Below are positions 8,370 to 16,694 of a DNA stretch of 64,000 nucleotides, piece after piece. The translations under genes were made by a program, and so were the position numbers. The stretch comes from Conexibacter stalactiti. GTDB lineage: Bacteria > Actinomycetota > Thermoleophilia > Solirubrobacterales > Solirubrobacteraceae. The stretch lies in the NCBI RefSeq assembly GCF_035967765.1, contig NZ_JAYWIT010000002.1. One strand, written 5' to 3'. Below the pieces are notes generated by a model, which was not told the DNA's origin, made no database searches, and worked only from the letters and a program-made list of their open reading frames with translations. Position 1 is the stretch's first letter; every line of letters starts with the position of its first letter.

Positions 8370-9836
8370 ATGGGAACAGCAAGCGACGAGCGTCGGGTCC
8401 TCGATTCGATTCCGACGCAGCTTCACATCGGCGGCGAATGGGTCGACGGCCGTCACGGCGAGACCATCTGCGTTGAGGATCCGGCCACGGAGGAGCCGCT
8501 GGTCGACGTAGCTTCAGGCGACCAGGACGACGCGCTCGCTGCCCTCGATGCGGCCTGTGCCGCGCAAAGCCAATTCGCCGCGATGGCGCCGATGGCTCGC
8601 GGCGAGATCCTTCGCAAGGCATATGAAGCGATGAAGGAACGTGCTGAGGACCTCGCGCTTCTGATGACGCTTGAGATGGGCAAGCCGCTGGACGAGGCAC
8701 GGACCGAGATCACCTACGCGGCGGACTTCTTGCGTTACTACGCTGCCGAGGCCAGTCGTATCTCGGGTCACTACGGCGCTTCCGTCAGTGGGACCGGCCG
8801 CGTGCTCGTGATGCAGCAACCGGTCGGACCCGCGATCCTCATCACTCCGTGGAACTTCCCGATGGCGATGGGCACCCGCAAGGTGGGTCCCGCGATCGCA
8901 GCCGGCTGCACCATGATCTGGAAACCGGCTGCGCAGACGCCACTGTGTGCGCTGGCGCTGACGCAGATCTTCGAACAGGCAGGCTTGCCGCCAGGCGTTC
9001 TGAACCTTGTCCTTGCGAAATCGGCCGGAGCGACCATGGAGCCCGTGATCCTGGATGGGCGGGCCCGAAAACTCTCATTCACCGGATCCACCGCGGTCGG
9101 GCGGACGTTGATCGCGCAAGCCGCTTCGAACGTCTTGAACGTGTCGATGGAACTCGGCGGGAACGCGCCTTTCCTCGTCTTCGACGACGCGGACCTGGAT
9201 ACCGCCGTCGAAGGGGCGCTGCTCGCCAAGATGCGCAACATCGGGCAAGCTTGCGTGGCTGCCAACCGCTTCTACGTCGCGGAACCAATGGTCGAGCAGT
9301 TCACGACGATGCTCGCCGCGAGGATGCGCGGTCTCAGGCTCGGGCGTGGCACCGATGTGGATGTCGACGTGGGACCGCTGATCGATGACTCGCAGCAGCG
9401 GAAGGTCAACGACCTGGTCGGGGACGCGGTGGCCAAGGGCGGCGAAGCGATCGTAGGGGGGAAGATCCCGGACGGTCGCGGCTACTTCTTCGAGCCGACG
9501 GTGTTGGCGAACGTTCCAGAGCATGCCCGTCTGCTGAAGGAAGAGATCTTCGGACCGGTGGCGCCGATCAGCTCCTTCACGTCCGAGGAGGAGGCGATCG
9601 CTGCCGCCAACGACACAGAGTTTGGTCTCGTGGCCTATGTGTTCACCAAAGACATGACGCGGGCGATGCGAGTCTGCGAACACCTTCAAACCGGGATGGT
9701 CGGCCTCAACCAAGGCGTCGTCTCGAACGTGGCCGCGCCGTTCGGCGGGGTCAAGCAGTCAGGCCTCGGCCGGGAGGGCGGTCGCTGGGGGATCGAGGAG
9801 TTCTTGGAGCCGAAATACGTCGCGATGAACGTCTGA
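8370..9836 (+). CDS. Aldehyde dehydrogenase (succinate-semialdehyde dehydrogenase-like)
   Basis: A 488-residue NAD(P)-dependent aldehyde dehydrogenase. ATG 8370 is preceded by AGGAG at 8358-8362. The Rossmann region is TPWNFPMAMG, the catalytic Glu is in MELGGNAPF, and the catalytic Cys is in GQACVAANRF; the C-terminal PFGGVKQSGLGREGG matches GabD-type enzymes. It would oxidize a semialdehyde to an acid, for example glycolaldehyde, malonate or tartronate semialdehyde, or succinate semialdehyde released by the aldolase or transaminase. It is the third gene of the SDR-isomerase-ALDH run, and its closest relatives by motif are succinate-semialdehyde dehydrogenases. The true aldehyde is unknown. 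Confidence 0.9.
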   Translation: MGTASDERRVLDSIPTQLHIGGEWVDGRHGETICVEDPATEEPLVDVASGDQDDALAALDAACAAQSQFAAMAPMARGEILRKAYEAMKERAEDLALLMTLEMGKPLDEARTEITYAADFLRYYAAEASRISGHYGASVSGTGRVLVMQQPVGPAILITPWNFPMAMGTRKVGPAIAAGCTMIWKPAAQTPLCALALTQIFEQAGLPPGVLNLVLAKSAGATMEPVILDGRARKLSFTGSTAVGRTLIAQAASNVLNVSMELGGNAPFLVFDDADLDTAVEGALLAKMRNIGQACVAANRFYVAEPMVEQFTTMLAARMRGLRLGRGTDVDVDVGPLIDDSQQRKVNDLVGDAVAKGGEAIVGGKIPDGRGYFFEPTVLANVPEHARLLKEEIFGPVAPISSFTSEEEAIAAANDTEFGLVAYVFTKDMTRAMRVCEHLQTGMVGLNQGVVSNVAAPFGGVKQSGLGREGGRWGIEEFLEPKYVAMNV

Positions 9837-9839
9837 TCC

Positions 9840-9999
9840 GCGGGGCGCGCACGACACGGAGGCACGCCTCGAGGCCGGGTCGCGCTTCACCGTGCGGCGC
9901 GCTCGACCTGCTGCGTCGATGATCTCGGCGTGCCAACTCGCGGGCGACGGCGAGCCCCACGATGCCGCCGCCGACCACCGCAACGTCCACTCTGGGCAT
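9840..9999 (-). pseudogene. N-terminal remnant of an FAD-dependent (DAO-type) oxidoreductase
   Basis: Reading the minus strand from ATG 9999 gives MPRVDVAVVGGGIVGLAVAR, the FAD-binding beta-alpha-beta fingerprint (GxGxxG) of D-amino-acid/glycine oxidase-type flavoproteins. The reading frame then degenerates within about 25 codons and no downstream catalytic part exists before the aldehyde dehydrogenase. It looks like the 5' stub of a deleted or frameshifted oxidase gene. The motif is short but very characteristic. Confidence 0.5.
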
Positions 10000-10034
10000 G
10001 GCGCGCAGGCTAGTGCGCCATGTTCTGCCGAGGG

Positions 10035-10052
10035 ACTGTGTCCGGATACAGT
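10035..10052. promoter_or_regulatory. Near-perfect palindrome upstream of the PucR-type gene; candidate operator
   Basis: ACTGTGTCCGGATACAGT pairs at eight of nine positions. It lies 108 bp before the GTG start of the regulator gene, where an autoregulatory site would be expected. Shortened forms occur at 6157-6174 and 19243-19252 in other promoter regions of the same island. Confidence 0.45.
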
Positions 10053-10159
10053 GATTGGCATGCTGGTGTGCGTCGAGGCTAGGTGCGGTCGCTGGTGCCT
10101 TGCGGGACGGTTCATTCGTCGGAGCTGTATCGACCGATGAAAGGGAGTCGAGAGAACCC

Positions 10160-11689
10160 GTGACGACACAGTCCGCCACCGGGGTCACGGTCGCTGAGAT
10201 CGTGGCGCAGCCGCACCTGGCGTTCGAGGTCCTCACAGGGCATCGGGGGCTCGATCGCGCCGTTTCGTGGGCCTATGTCGCAGATAGCGAGCGACCATGG
10301 GATTGGGTTGATCCCGGCGACATCGTGCTCACATCAGGGTGGGTGATCCCACGCGATCCGCCGGCGCAGGAGAAGTTCGTCGAGCGGTTGGCGGCGGCCG
10401 GGATGAGCGGTCTCGTGGTGAGCGACGAACGGTGCCCGCCCCTGAGCGATGAGATGCTCGACGCCGCGGTTCGCCGGAACTTCCCGATCATAAAGACGGA
10501 CGCTGGCACGTCATGGGCGAGCATCATCCGCTTTGTCGCACGCGCCAACCAGTCGCGCGAGGGACGGGTTCTGAGTTCCATCATGCGTGTTCACGACGTC
10601 GTTCGGATCGGGCTGCTCGCCTTCCGCACATCGCTGGAGTTCCTCGATGACCTGATGGACGTCGTGGGATGCGAGCTGTACGTCGTTGATCCAGATGCAT
10701 GGGAGCCCCTGCTGCCGCGGACGCAGGCTCCGCCTCCGAGTTGGGGACGCGCTCTGACGAAGGCGTTGGCGGAGCGGGGTGGCGGCACGCCTCCTCTCTC
10801 CATCAAACTGGAGATCGACGATACGGTCGCGCTCGCGCTGCCGATCCCCAGCAACCGTCCGGCATTTCTCTTCGCTGATGTCTCATCGGGGGTTACCCCC
10901 CGACTTGCGCTCCTGCAGCATGTCGGTGCGGCCTGTGCGTTGGAGATCGCACATGTCGAGGCGTTGTTCGACAAGGAGTGGCGAGCTGGTTCGGCGCTGA
11001 TGTCGGAGGCGCTTCAAGGGCGGCTGGAGCCGACCGCCTTCACTGCCGGCGTCCGGGAGATGGGTCTCGAACTGCCGTGCATCTGCGTCGCCGTCGGCGC
11101 ACCGCCAGAGACGGCTGAACGAATCGACCGATACTGGGCGATCCGCCGTGTTCCGCACATCGTGATGCAGATGGGTTGGGTGCACGTCATGCTCATCGCG
11201 GCCGAGGAGGAACGACTCGAAGATCTGCGCATGCTCAGCGCGAAGCTCGCGTTCCGGGCGGGGATCAGCGAGCCCTTTCTGGTCGCGACCGCGCTAGGCG
11301 ATGCAAGCCGCCAGGCGCGATGGGCGCTCGAGACCTTGCGTCCAGGCGTCGCCGGCGTGGCGGCCTACGGAGATGAGGGCCACAGCTTCCTCCCGCGAAC
11401 GCTGGCTGAGTCAGAGCAGGCGGTCGAGCGCATACTTGGACCGTTGATCGACTACGACTCCGAGCACGACGGCGAACTGGTCAAGACGCTTCACACCTAC
11501 CTGGAGTGCGATCGATCGCCGAAACGGGCAGCGGCCGAGCTCTTCGTTCACAACCAGACGGTGAACTACCGACTTGCCCGTGTGCAGGAACTCACAGGAC
11601 GCTCGTTGCGTTCTACGGCCGACATCAGTGAGCTGTGGCTCGCACTCCGCGCGCTGGCACTCACCCGAACTGCTGAGCGCCGCGACTAG
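10160..11689 (+). CDS. PucR family transcriptional regulator
   Basis: A 509-residue regulator. The N-terminal PucR sensing domain (about residues 10-130: GVTVAEIVAQPHLAFEVLTG, then DIVLTSGWV) is followed by a middle GGDEF-like region. The C-terminal PucR helix-turn-helix is around 445-500 (LVKTLHTYLECDRSPKRAAA, then LFVHNQTVNYRLARVQEL). GTG 10160 is chosen because the domain begins a few codons later; upstream in-frame sequence from 10055 shows no family similarity. PucR proteins control purine, allantoin, hydantoin and similar nitrogen-compound catabolism, fitting the surrounding HyuA/HyuB genes. A palindrome at 10035-10052 suggests autoregulation. Its ligand is unknown. Confidence 0.88.
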   Translation: MTTQSATGVTVAEIVAQPHLAFEVLTGHRGLDRAVSWAYVADSERPWDWVDPGDIVLTSGWVIPRDPPAQEKFVERLAAAGMSGLVVSDERCPPLSDEMLDAAVRRNFPIIKTDAGTSWASIIRFVARANQSREGRVLSSIMRVHDVVRIGLLAFRTSLEFLDDLMDVVGCELYVVDPDAWEPLLPRTQAPPPSWGRALTKALAERGGGTPPLSIKLEIDDTVALALPIPSNRPAFLFADVSSGVTPRLALLQHVGAACALEIAHVEALFDKEWRAGSALMSEALQGRLEPTAFTAGVREMGLELPCICVAVGAPPETAERIDRYWAIRRVPHIVMQMGWVHVMLIAAEEERLEDLRMLSAKLAFRAGISEPFLVATALGDASRQARWALETLRPGVAGVAAYGDEGHSFLPRTLAESEQAVERILGPLIDYDSEHDGELVKTLHTYLECDRSPKRAAAELFVHNQTVNYRLARVQELTGRSLRSTADISELWLALRALALTRTAERRD

Positions 11690-11909
11690 TAGCCCCGGGG
11701 GAGCGTCCTGGCTTGCGGGCCGGGCGCGTCGGCCGGAGGTGGAGCCCGATGCGTCATGCGCCGGGCTGTGTCGGCGGACAACGAAGTGCCGGTTCTCTTG
11801 CGTCGGGACTAATCGCGATGCCGCCCGTCCGTCGCGATGCTGTCGATGCGTCCACCGATCCGCGAGGGATCGGAACTGGGCCTCCAAATCCGACAGCTGG
11901 AGGGGATAC

Positions 11910-13037
11910 ATGGATTTCTCAATGTTCATGGTGCCGTACGTTCTCGCCTACACCGAAGGACGGCGAACTGCGGCTGAGGTCATCGACTGGGATCTGAAGC
12001 TCGCGTCCTGGGCAGATGAGTACGGTCTGACCGGCGCGTTCTTCGCCGAGCACTACACGATCGGTCACGAGCCAAGCCCGTCGCCGGAGCTGATGATTGC
12101 CGCGGCCTCGCAGCGGACGAGCCGCATCAAGCTCGGCGCCGCGGCTCACCTCTTGCCTTACCACAATCCGGCCAACTTGGCACACCGACTGATGTGGCTC
12201 GACCACATGACCGGCGGCCGGTACATCGCCGGATTCGCGCCTGGTTCCTTTCCGACCGACGCGCAGCTGTTCTCCACCGCCAAGGAGAACCCGAAGATGA
12301 TGATCGAGGCGCTCGACATCATCGAGGCGATCTGGATGAAGGAACCTCCGTTCCGTATCGAGGGTCAGTATTGGACTGTCGACATGCCTGCCTTCACGAC
12401 CCAGTGGGCGGGGCCGCATCTCAAGCCGCTTCAGCGCCCGCGTCCCGAGGTGGTCCTGACCGGCATGCAGGCGCAGTCGCCCACGTTCACAGAGGCGGGG
12501 AAGCGCGGCTACTCGCCCATGAGCCAGCAGGTGAGCGTCGACGTGCTGCGGCAGCAGTGGGATCACTACGCCGCGACCGCCCGCGACAACGGATACACGC
12601 CAGACCGCGCGAACTGGCGGGTCATTCGAGACGTCTTCGTTGCGGATACTGACGAAGAGGCGCGGCGCCTCGTCCTGGACGGCGCGATGGGCGAGACGTG
12701 GGAGCGGCACATTCTGCCGACGTTCAAGTCGGTTCGCGCCCGCGGCTTCCAGAGACCGTACGCGCTGGGAAGCCTCCTGGTCGACCCCGGAATGGAGGTC
12801 GAGGACCTCACGATCGAGTGGATGGTCGACAACTTCTGGCTCGTCGGCTCGCCGGACACTGTTGCGGGGAAGGTGGCGAAGCTCAACGATGAACTCGGTG
12901 GCGTCGGCGAGATCGTAACGGTCACGTTTGACTACAGCGCGGACCCCGAGCCGTACCGGCACAGCATCGAGCTGCTGGGCACCGAGGTCATCCCCCGGGT
13001 CGCGGACGTCGGCGCACGCGCCACGGCCGCCGCATAG
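11910..13037 (+). CDS. Luciferase-like (LLM class) flavin-dependent oxidoreductase
   Basis: A 375-residue TIM-barrel flavoprotein of the bacterial luciferase superfamily. ATG 11910 has GGAGGGG 5-11 bases upstream; the longer in-frame extension is not family-like. Typical features are the N-terminal MDFSMFMVPYV, the segment FFAEHY followed by SPELMIAAASQRTSRIKLG, and HNPANLAHRLMWLDHMTGGR. These two-component enzymes use reduced FMN (or F420) to oxygenate or dehydrogenate small organic substrates. An FMN reductase gene at 23448-24086 in the same island could supply reduced flavin. It stands alone between the regulator and a transaminase. The substrate is not inferable from motifs. Confidence 0.87.
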   Translation: MDFSMFMVPYVLAYTEGRRTAAEVIDWDLKLASWADEYGLTGAFFAEHYTIGHEPSPSPELMIAAASQRTSRIKLGAAAHLLPYHNPANLAHRLMWLDHMTGGRYIAGFAPGSFPTDAQLFSTAKENPKMMIEALDIIEAIWMKEPPFRIEGQYWTVDMPAFTTQWAGPHLKPLQRPRPEVVLTGMQAQSPTFTEAGKRGYSPMSQQVSVDVLRQQWDHYAATARDNGYTPDRANWRVIRDVFVADTDEEARRLVLDGAMGETWERHILPTFKSVRARGFQRPYALGSLLVDPGMEVEDLTIEWMVDNFWLVGSPDTVAGKVAKLNDELGGVGEIVTVTFDYSADPEPYRHSIELLGTEVIPRVADVGARATAAA

Positions 13038-13150
13038 CCACACCCCGGCGACGACCCTGTCCGTCATCGCCTCGCCTCGTGCAACGCGCTCAGGCGACCT
13101 GACATCGCTCGGCGGCGGCGGCCACGTGACCCGGGCGGAACCCGACGCCT

Positions 13151-13180
13151 CGGCGAGGAAGGCAGACGCCGTCCTCGCCG
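13151..13180. terminator. Hairpin downstream of the flavin oxidoreductase gene
   Basis: CGGCGAGGA at 13151-13159 pairs perfectly with TCCTCGCCG at 13172-13180 around a 12-base loop. A second hairpin follows at 13190-13212 (GGCGCGC/GCGCGCC). No T-tract follows either, so termination is only likely by position. Confidence 0.35.
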
Positions 13181-13422
13181 GCGGCTGTCGGCGCGCGCCT
13201 TGAGTGCGCGCCTCTGACTGCCAGCGCTGGGCGGTAGTCGGCTGCAGCGCGGAGGGCGCTTGAAACACATTCGCAACGGTCGCGAGGTTCGTTCGTCCGC
13301 GTCCAATTCACCGGCGCGGGTATGACCGCCCGGGTCCGGATCGCACGAGACTGCGCTGCGCCCGACGGGGTCGACCGGGCCGAATCGACGTGGGTCGTGT
13401 CAACCGCGCGCGAGCGTGTCGA

Positions 13423-13450
13423 GCGCGGCCGGAAGCGACTCCGGCCGCGC
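13423..13450. terminator. Strong hairpin downstream of the transaminase gene
   Basis: GCGCGGCCGGA at 13423-13433 pairs perfectly with TCCGGCCGCGC at 13440-13450 around a six-base loop. It sits just past the stop of the minus-strand transaminase at 13482 and may end both converging transcripts. There is no T-run. Confidence 0.45.
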
Positions 13451-13481
13451 GCTGCGCGACGCAGCTGGATCGACCCGGCGC

Positions 13482-14432
13482 TCAGCTGCCTCGAACCTCG
13501 TCCACGCTGGACGTGAACCTCGGCGAGCGCTGGTACTCGGCCAGCTTCTCCTGCATCTGCCGGGTGAGCGGTCCGGGACGTCCGTCGCCGACCGGGGCGC
13601 CGTCCAGGACGCCCAGCGGAATGATGCCGCCGGCGGTACTGGAGCCGAAGATCTCGTCAGCGCTGCGGAGCGCTGACAGAGTGACGGTCGTCGCCGCGCA
13701 CGGGATGTTGAGCTCGTGCGCGATGTCGATGACGGTCATCCGCGTGATTCCTTCGAGGACGCCGGAGGCCGGCGTGAGCAGCTTTCCGTTCTCCACGATG
13801 AAGACGTTGAAGCCAGGGCCTTCGGTGACATCGCCCTTCATGTCGAGCAAGATGGTGGTGTCGGCGTTCTGCTGCTGAGCGTCACGCAGACTCTGCACCA
13901 GGTCCTGCCAGTGGAAGTTCTTGATCGTCGGGTCCACCGAGGACGGATCGATGCGCCGCTTGGGACCGACCGTGGCAGCCAGCGCACGATCTTCTTCCCC
14001 GGGTTGCACGAAGACCGGCATCGGCACAGCCATCGCGTACAAGCGGTTGCGGGCATGACGAGGGTCGCGCGACATCCCCAACGGCGGGACGCCTCGGGTC
14101 GCGATGACGTACACGGCGCAGGTCTCGAGCCCTGAGCGAGCCACCACCTCCCCGAGGATCGCGCGGACCTGTGGCCATGTCTCGGAGAGTCTGAATCCCA
14201 GTCGGTCGCACGATCTCCTGAAGCGAGCGAGATGATCGTCGATTCGGAAGAACCGAAGCTGGTTGACCTTCAGCACGTCGTAGGTGGCGTCGGACCGAAG
14301 GATGCCCCAGTCCATCAACGGCATCTTCGCCTCGTCGATCGGGCAATAGCGACCGTCGACGTAGGCGTATCCCGGACCGGCGGTCGCTTCGGCGGTCTGG
14401 CGTGAGCCAGTGGACTGCGTTTCGGTGGTCAT
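13482..14432 (-). CDS. Fold-type IV aminotransferase, (R)-selective amine transaminase-like
   Basis: A 316-residue PLP enzyme of the branched-chain/D-amino-acid transaminase class. ATG 14432 is used; a much longer in-frame extension covers the opposite-strand HyuB gene and is not real. Notable segments are MDWGILRSDATYDV, RFFRIDDHLARF, DPTIKNFHWQDL (containing the PLP lysine), TEGPGFNVFIV and STAGGIIPLGVLDG. From memory of characterized proteins, these resemble fungal and Arthrobacter (R)-amine transaminases more than IlvE or D-alanine transaminase. It would move an amino group between an amine or D-amino acid and a keto acid. It is divergent from hyuB, so it may handle the amine released by the hydantoinase-type enzyme. 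Confidence 0.85.
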   Translation of the reverse strand: MTTETQSTGSRQTAEATAGPGYAYVDGRYCPIDEAKMPLMDWGILRSDATYDVLKVNQLRFFRIDDHLARFRRSCDRLGFRLSETWPQVRAILGEVVARSGLETCAVYVIATRGVPPLGMSRDPRHARNRLYAMAVPMPVFVQPGEEDRALAATVGPKRRIDPSSVDPTIKNFHWQDLVQSLRDAQQQNADTTILLDMKGDVTEGPGFNVFIVENGKLLTPASGVLEGITRMTVIDIAHELNIPCAATTVTLSALRSADEIFGSSTAGGIIPLGVLDGAPVGDGRPGPLTRQMQEKLAEYQRSPRFTSSVDEVRGS

Positions 14433-14768
14433 GCGCGCGAAGCTAACACCGGGCGCGACGCGGCTGGGGGGATCCGGATATGAACGATCAGCGAGGTTTG
14501 TGCTTCCCGGCTGGTCGGCACGTTTCGCTCGGGAAAGTCCGACGAGGGTGCGCGCGCAGCGGCTTGGAACGCCGTTTGTATCGGCTGCTAGATGCGGAGC
14601 GGCGTTTTGTTCGGTGGGGCGTGGCAGCGGGCAAGCCGGTGAGGAGAAACTGGCCGCACCGCGCTGGACGGAACGAGTTCGCGCGCGGGCGACGAGCACT
14701 GCCAATCCACGACTCTGATCCGGAGAGCAGATGAAGACTTTCGTGACTTCGAGGAGAGGCCTTCTCGC
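14433..14768. promoter_or_regulatory. Divergent promoter region containing a duplicated hyuB 3' tail
   Basis: A 336-bp spacer between the transaminase (minus) and hyuB (plus). A GATCCGGATATGA segment at 14471-14483 resembles the half-site of the PucR-type palindrome. A copy of the hyuB 3' end occupies 14687-14725 (separate entry). The rest shows no clear coding sequence. Confidence 0.4.
14687..14725 (+). repeat. Degenerate copy of the hyuB 3' end (pseudogene scar)
   Basis: The sequence GGGCGACGAG, then AATCCACGACTCTGA, repeats the last codons and stop of the intact hyuB (16649-16689), with a two-base deletion between the blocks that breaks the frame. The match continues a few bases past the stop codon (CCGG). 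It looks like the tail of an earlier hyuB copy left by deletion or unequal recombination. Confidence 0.5.
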
Positions 14769-16682
14769 ATGGCCCGGGTGCCCTGTCGGATGAGTCAGAT
14801 CGACGCACCGCCATCGTCCAGCGCGCCCATGGGTTCCGAGGTCGACCCGATCACCCTCAGCGTGATCATGAGCCGTTTCAACGCGATCGTGACTGAGATG
14901 ACACGCGTGGTCGAGAAGTCGGCTTGGACCACGATCCTCGCACTCGCACACGACTACTCGTGCGCGATCTACGACGCGGTCCCGCGTCAGGTCTCGATGC
15001 ACGAGGCACTCCCGATCATGACATCGGCGATGCATTTCGTCGTCGGGGAAATCGCTGATGCCTTCGAAGGCGACGTCCACGACGGCGACGTGTTCCTGTG
15101 CAACGACCCGTACTCCGGCAACACGCATGTCGGCGACTACGTCACCGCGGCGCCGGTTTTCGCGGATGGCAAGCTGGTGTTCTGGTCGGTCACCAGCGCC
15201 CATCAGATGGACACAGGGGCTTTCGTCCCCAGCTCCGTCGCTCCGTCCGCCCTCAACGTCTATCAGGAAGGCATCACGATCCCGCCGACGCGACTCGTCG
15301 AGCGGGGGACGATGCGCGACGACCTGTTGCGGCTGCTGCTCTCCAACCTGCGCTACGCGGAGCTGATCGAGGGCGACCTTCGGGCGTTGACGGGGTCGAT
15401 CGAAAAGGGCCGCCAGCGCCTTAGGGAACTCTGCGATGAGTACGGCACCGAGGTCGTGCTCGCGTACGTCGAGGAGATGATCAGCTACTCGAGCCGACGG
15501 GCGGCGCAGGAGTTCCTTTCGATGCCCGATGGTCGTTATACGGCCGAGGGATGGGTCGACTCTGACGGGCTGGATGCGGAGCACATCCCGGTCAAGGTGG
15601 CGGTCACCATCGACGGGGACCGGGCACACGTCGACTACACGGGGAGCGGGCCTCAGGCGCGCGGCGGAACCAACGGGTCGTTCGCGACCTCCCAGGCCGC
15701 GGCGCGCGTTCCGTTCCTCCACTACATCGCCTCGGACATCCCCCACAATCACGGTGTCCTCTCGCACATTGACGTGTTCGCGCCCGAGGGCACGATCTGC
15801 AACGCGAGATTCCCGGCATCGACCAGCGTCGGGACGACCGTTCCGTCTGACCTGATGCAGGAGGTCGTCAGTCGTGCGCTGGTGGCAGCGATGCCGGATC
15901 GCGTCCCGGCCGGCGGCGTACGCTGCGGATGGAACCAGACGATCTCCGGCAAAGGAGCCGACGGTGCGTCGGAATGGGGTTTCATGCTGTTCAACGGCAC
16001 TGGCGGAGGACCCGCGGCCAAGGGAGCGGACGGCTGGCCTCATTGGGTGACCGCGTCGGCCGCCGCCGGCGAGAAGATTCTTCCTATCGAGCAGCTCGAG
16101 CTGTTGTTCCCGGTTCGGATCGAGCGGTGCGAGATCGAGCCAGAGTCGATGGGCTTCGGTCAGTGGCTGGGCGGACCCGGGATCCGGTGCGTCGTGCGAC
16201 CGCTTGTCGATGAACGCATGTACGTCGTCTCCCACGGTGACGGGGCTGCGAATCCGCCGCATGGTGCGATGGGCGGGACTCCCGGTTGCGGAGGCGGCCA
16301 ATACGTCCATGACCTCCCGACCGGAGCGCGTCGATTCATCTCCGTCAACGGGGTGTTCACCGTCGACTGCCGGAGCGAGCTCTACGTCGGCGTCTCCACA
16401 GGCGGCGGCGGCTGGGGGCAGCCGTACGAACGCGCCGCCGACCAGGTGCGGCGGGACGTCCGAGACGGCGTGGTCAGCCGGCACGCGGCAGCGGAGGTGT
16501 TCGGCGTCATCCTCACGGACGACGAAGATCCTGTAGTGGACATCGAGGCCACGACCGTCAAGCGCGATGAACTGCGACGGACGCCCGGTCCTGTCGTCTC
16601 ACCGACGCACGCCAACGCCTCGACGTGGCTCGGCGAGAACATGCGCGAGGGCGACGAGTACTTCCTCAATCCACGACTCTGA
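14769..16682 (+). CDS. Hydantoinase B/oxoprolinase (HyuB) family subunit
   Basis: A 637-residue protein of normal HyuB length. ATG 14769 has AGGAG twelve bases upstream; ATG 14790 (MSQIDAPP) is an alternative that aligns better with the paralogue at 1-251. The N-terminal VDPITLSVIMSRFNAIV and HDYSCAIYD, the DVFLCNDPYSGNTHVGDY segment, and the GGTNGSFATSQAA and HGAMGGTPGCGGG stretches are family hallmarks. HyuB works with the ATP-binding HyuA encoded 12 bp downstream to open a cyclic amide or to carboxylate a ketone. Regulation is probably by the PucR-type protein. Its paralogue in the window is truncated by the left edge. Confidence 0.9.
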   Translation: MARVPCRMSQIDAPPSSSAPMGSEVDPITLSVIMSRFNAIVTEMTRVVEKSAWTTILALAHDYSCAIYDAVPRQVSMHEALPIMTSAMHFVVGEIADAFEGDVHDGDVFLCNDPYSGNTHVGDYVTAAPVFADGKLVFWSVTSAHQMDTGAFVPSSVAPSALNVYQEGITIPPTRLVERGTMRDDLLRLLLSNLRYAELIEGDLRALTGSIEKGRQRLRELCDEYGTEVVLAYVEEMISYSSRRAAQEFLSMPDGRYTAEGWVDSDGLDAEHIPVKVAVTIDGDRAHVDYTGSGPQARGGTNGSFATSQAAARVPFLHYIASDIPHNHGVLSHIDVFAPEGTICNARFPASTSVGTTVPSDLMQEVVSRALVAAMPDRVPAGGVRCGWNQTISGKGADGASEWGFMLFNGTGGGPAAKGADGWPHWVTASAAAGEKILPIEQLELLFPVRIERCEIEPESMGFGQWLGGPGIRCVVRPLVDERMYVVSHGDGAANPPHGAMGGTPGCGGGQYVHDLPTGARRFISVNGVFTVDCRSELYVGVSTGGGGWGQPYERAADQVRRDVRDGVVSRHAAAEVFGVILTDDEDPVVDIEATTVKRDELRRTPGPVVSPTHANASTWLGENMREGDEYFLNPRL

Positions 16683-16694
16683 ACCGGGGACCAA

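Larger units (their letters stand above)
13038..13481. other. Intergenic region with three hairpins, no gene seen
   Basis: This 444-bp stretch between the flavin oxidoreductase (plus) and the transaminase (minus) shows no convincing coding sequence. It contains inverted repeats at 13151-13180, 13190-13212 and 13423-13450, listed separately as possible terminators of the two converging genes. Confidence 0.5.

Noticed and set aside
14433..14690. Small gene upstream of hyuB
   Set aside because: Short plus-strand frames here have no ribosome site or family similarity; one merely ends in NPRL because it runs into the duplicated hyuB tail.
13482..16484. 1,000-residue minus-strand reading frame
   Set aside because: Only its last 316 codons match a family (transaminase). 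The rest is antisense to the well-supported hyuB gene.
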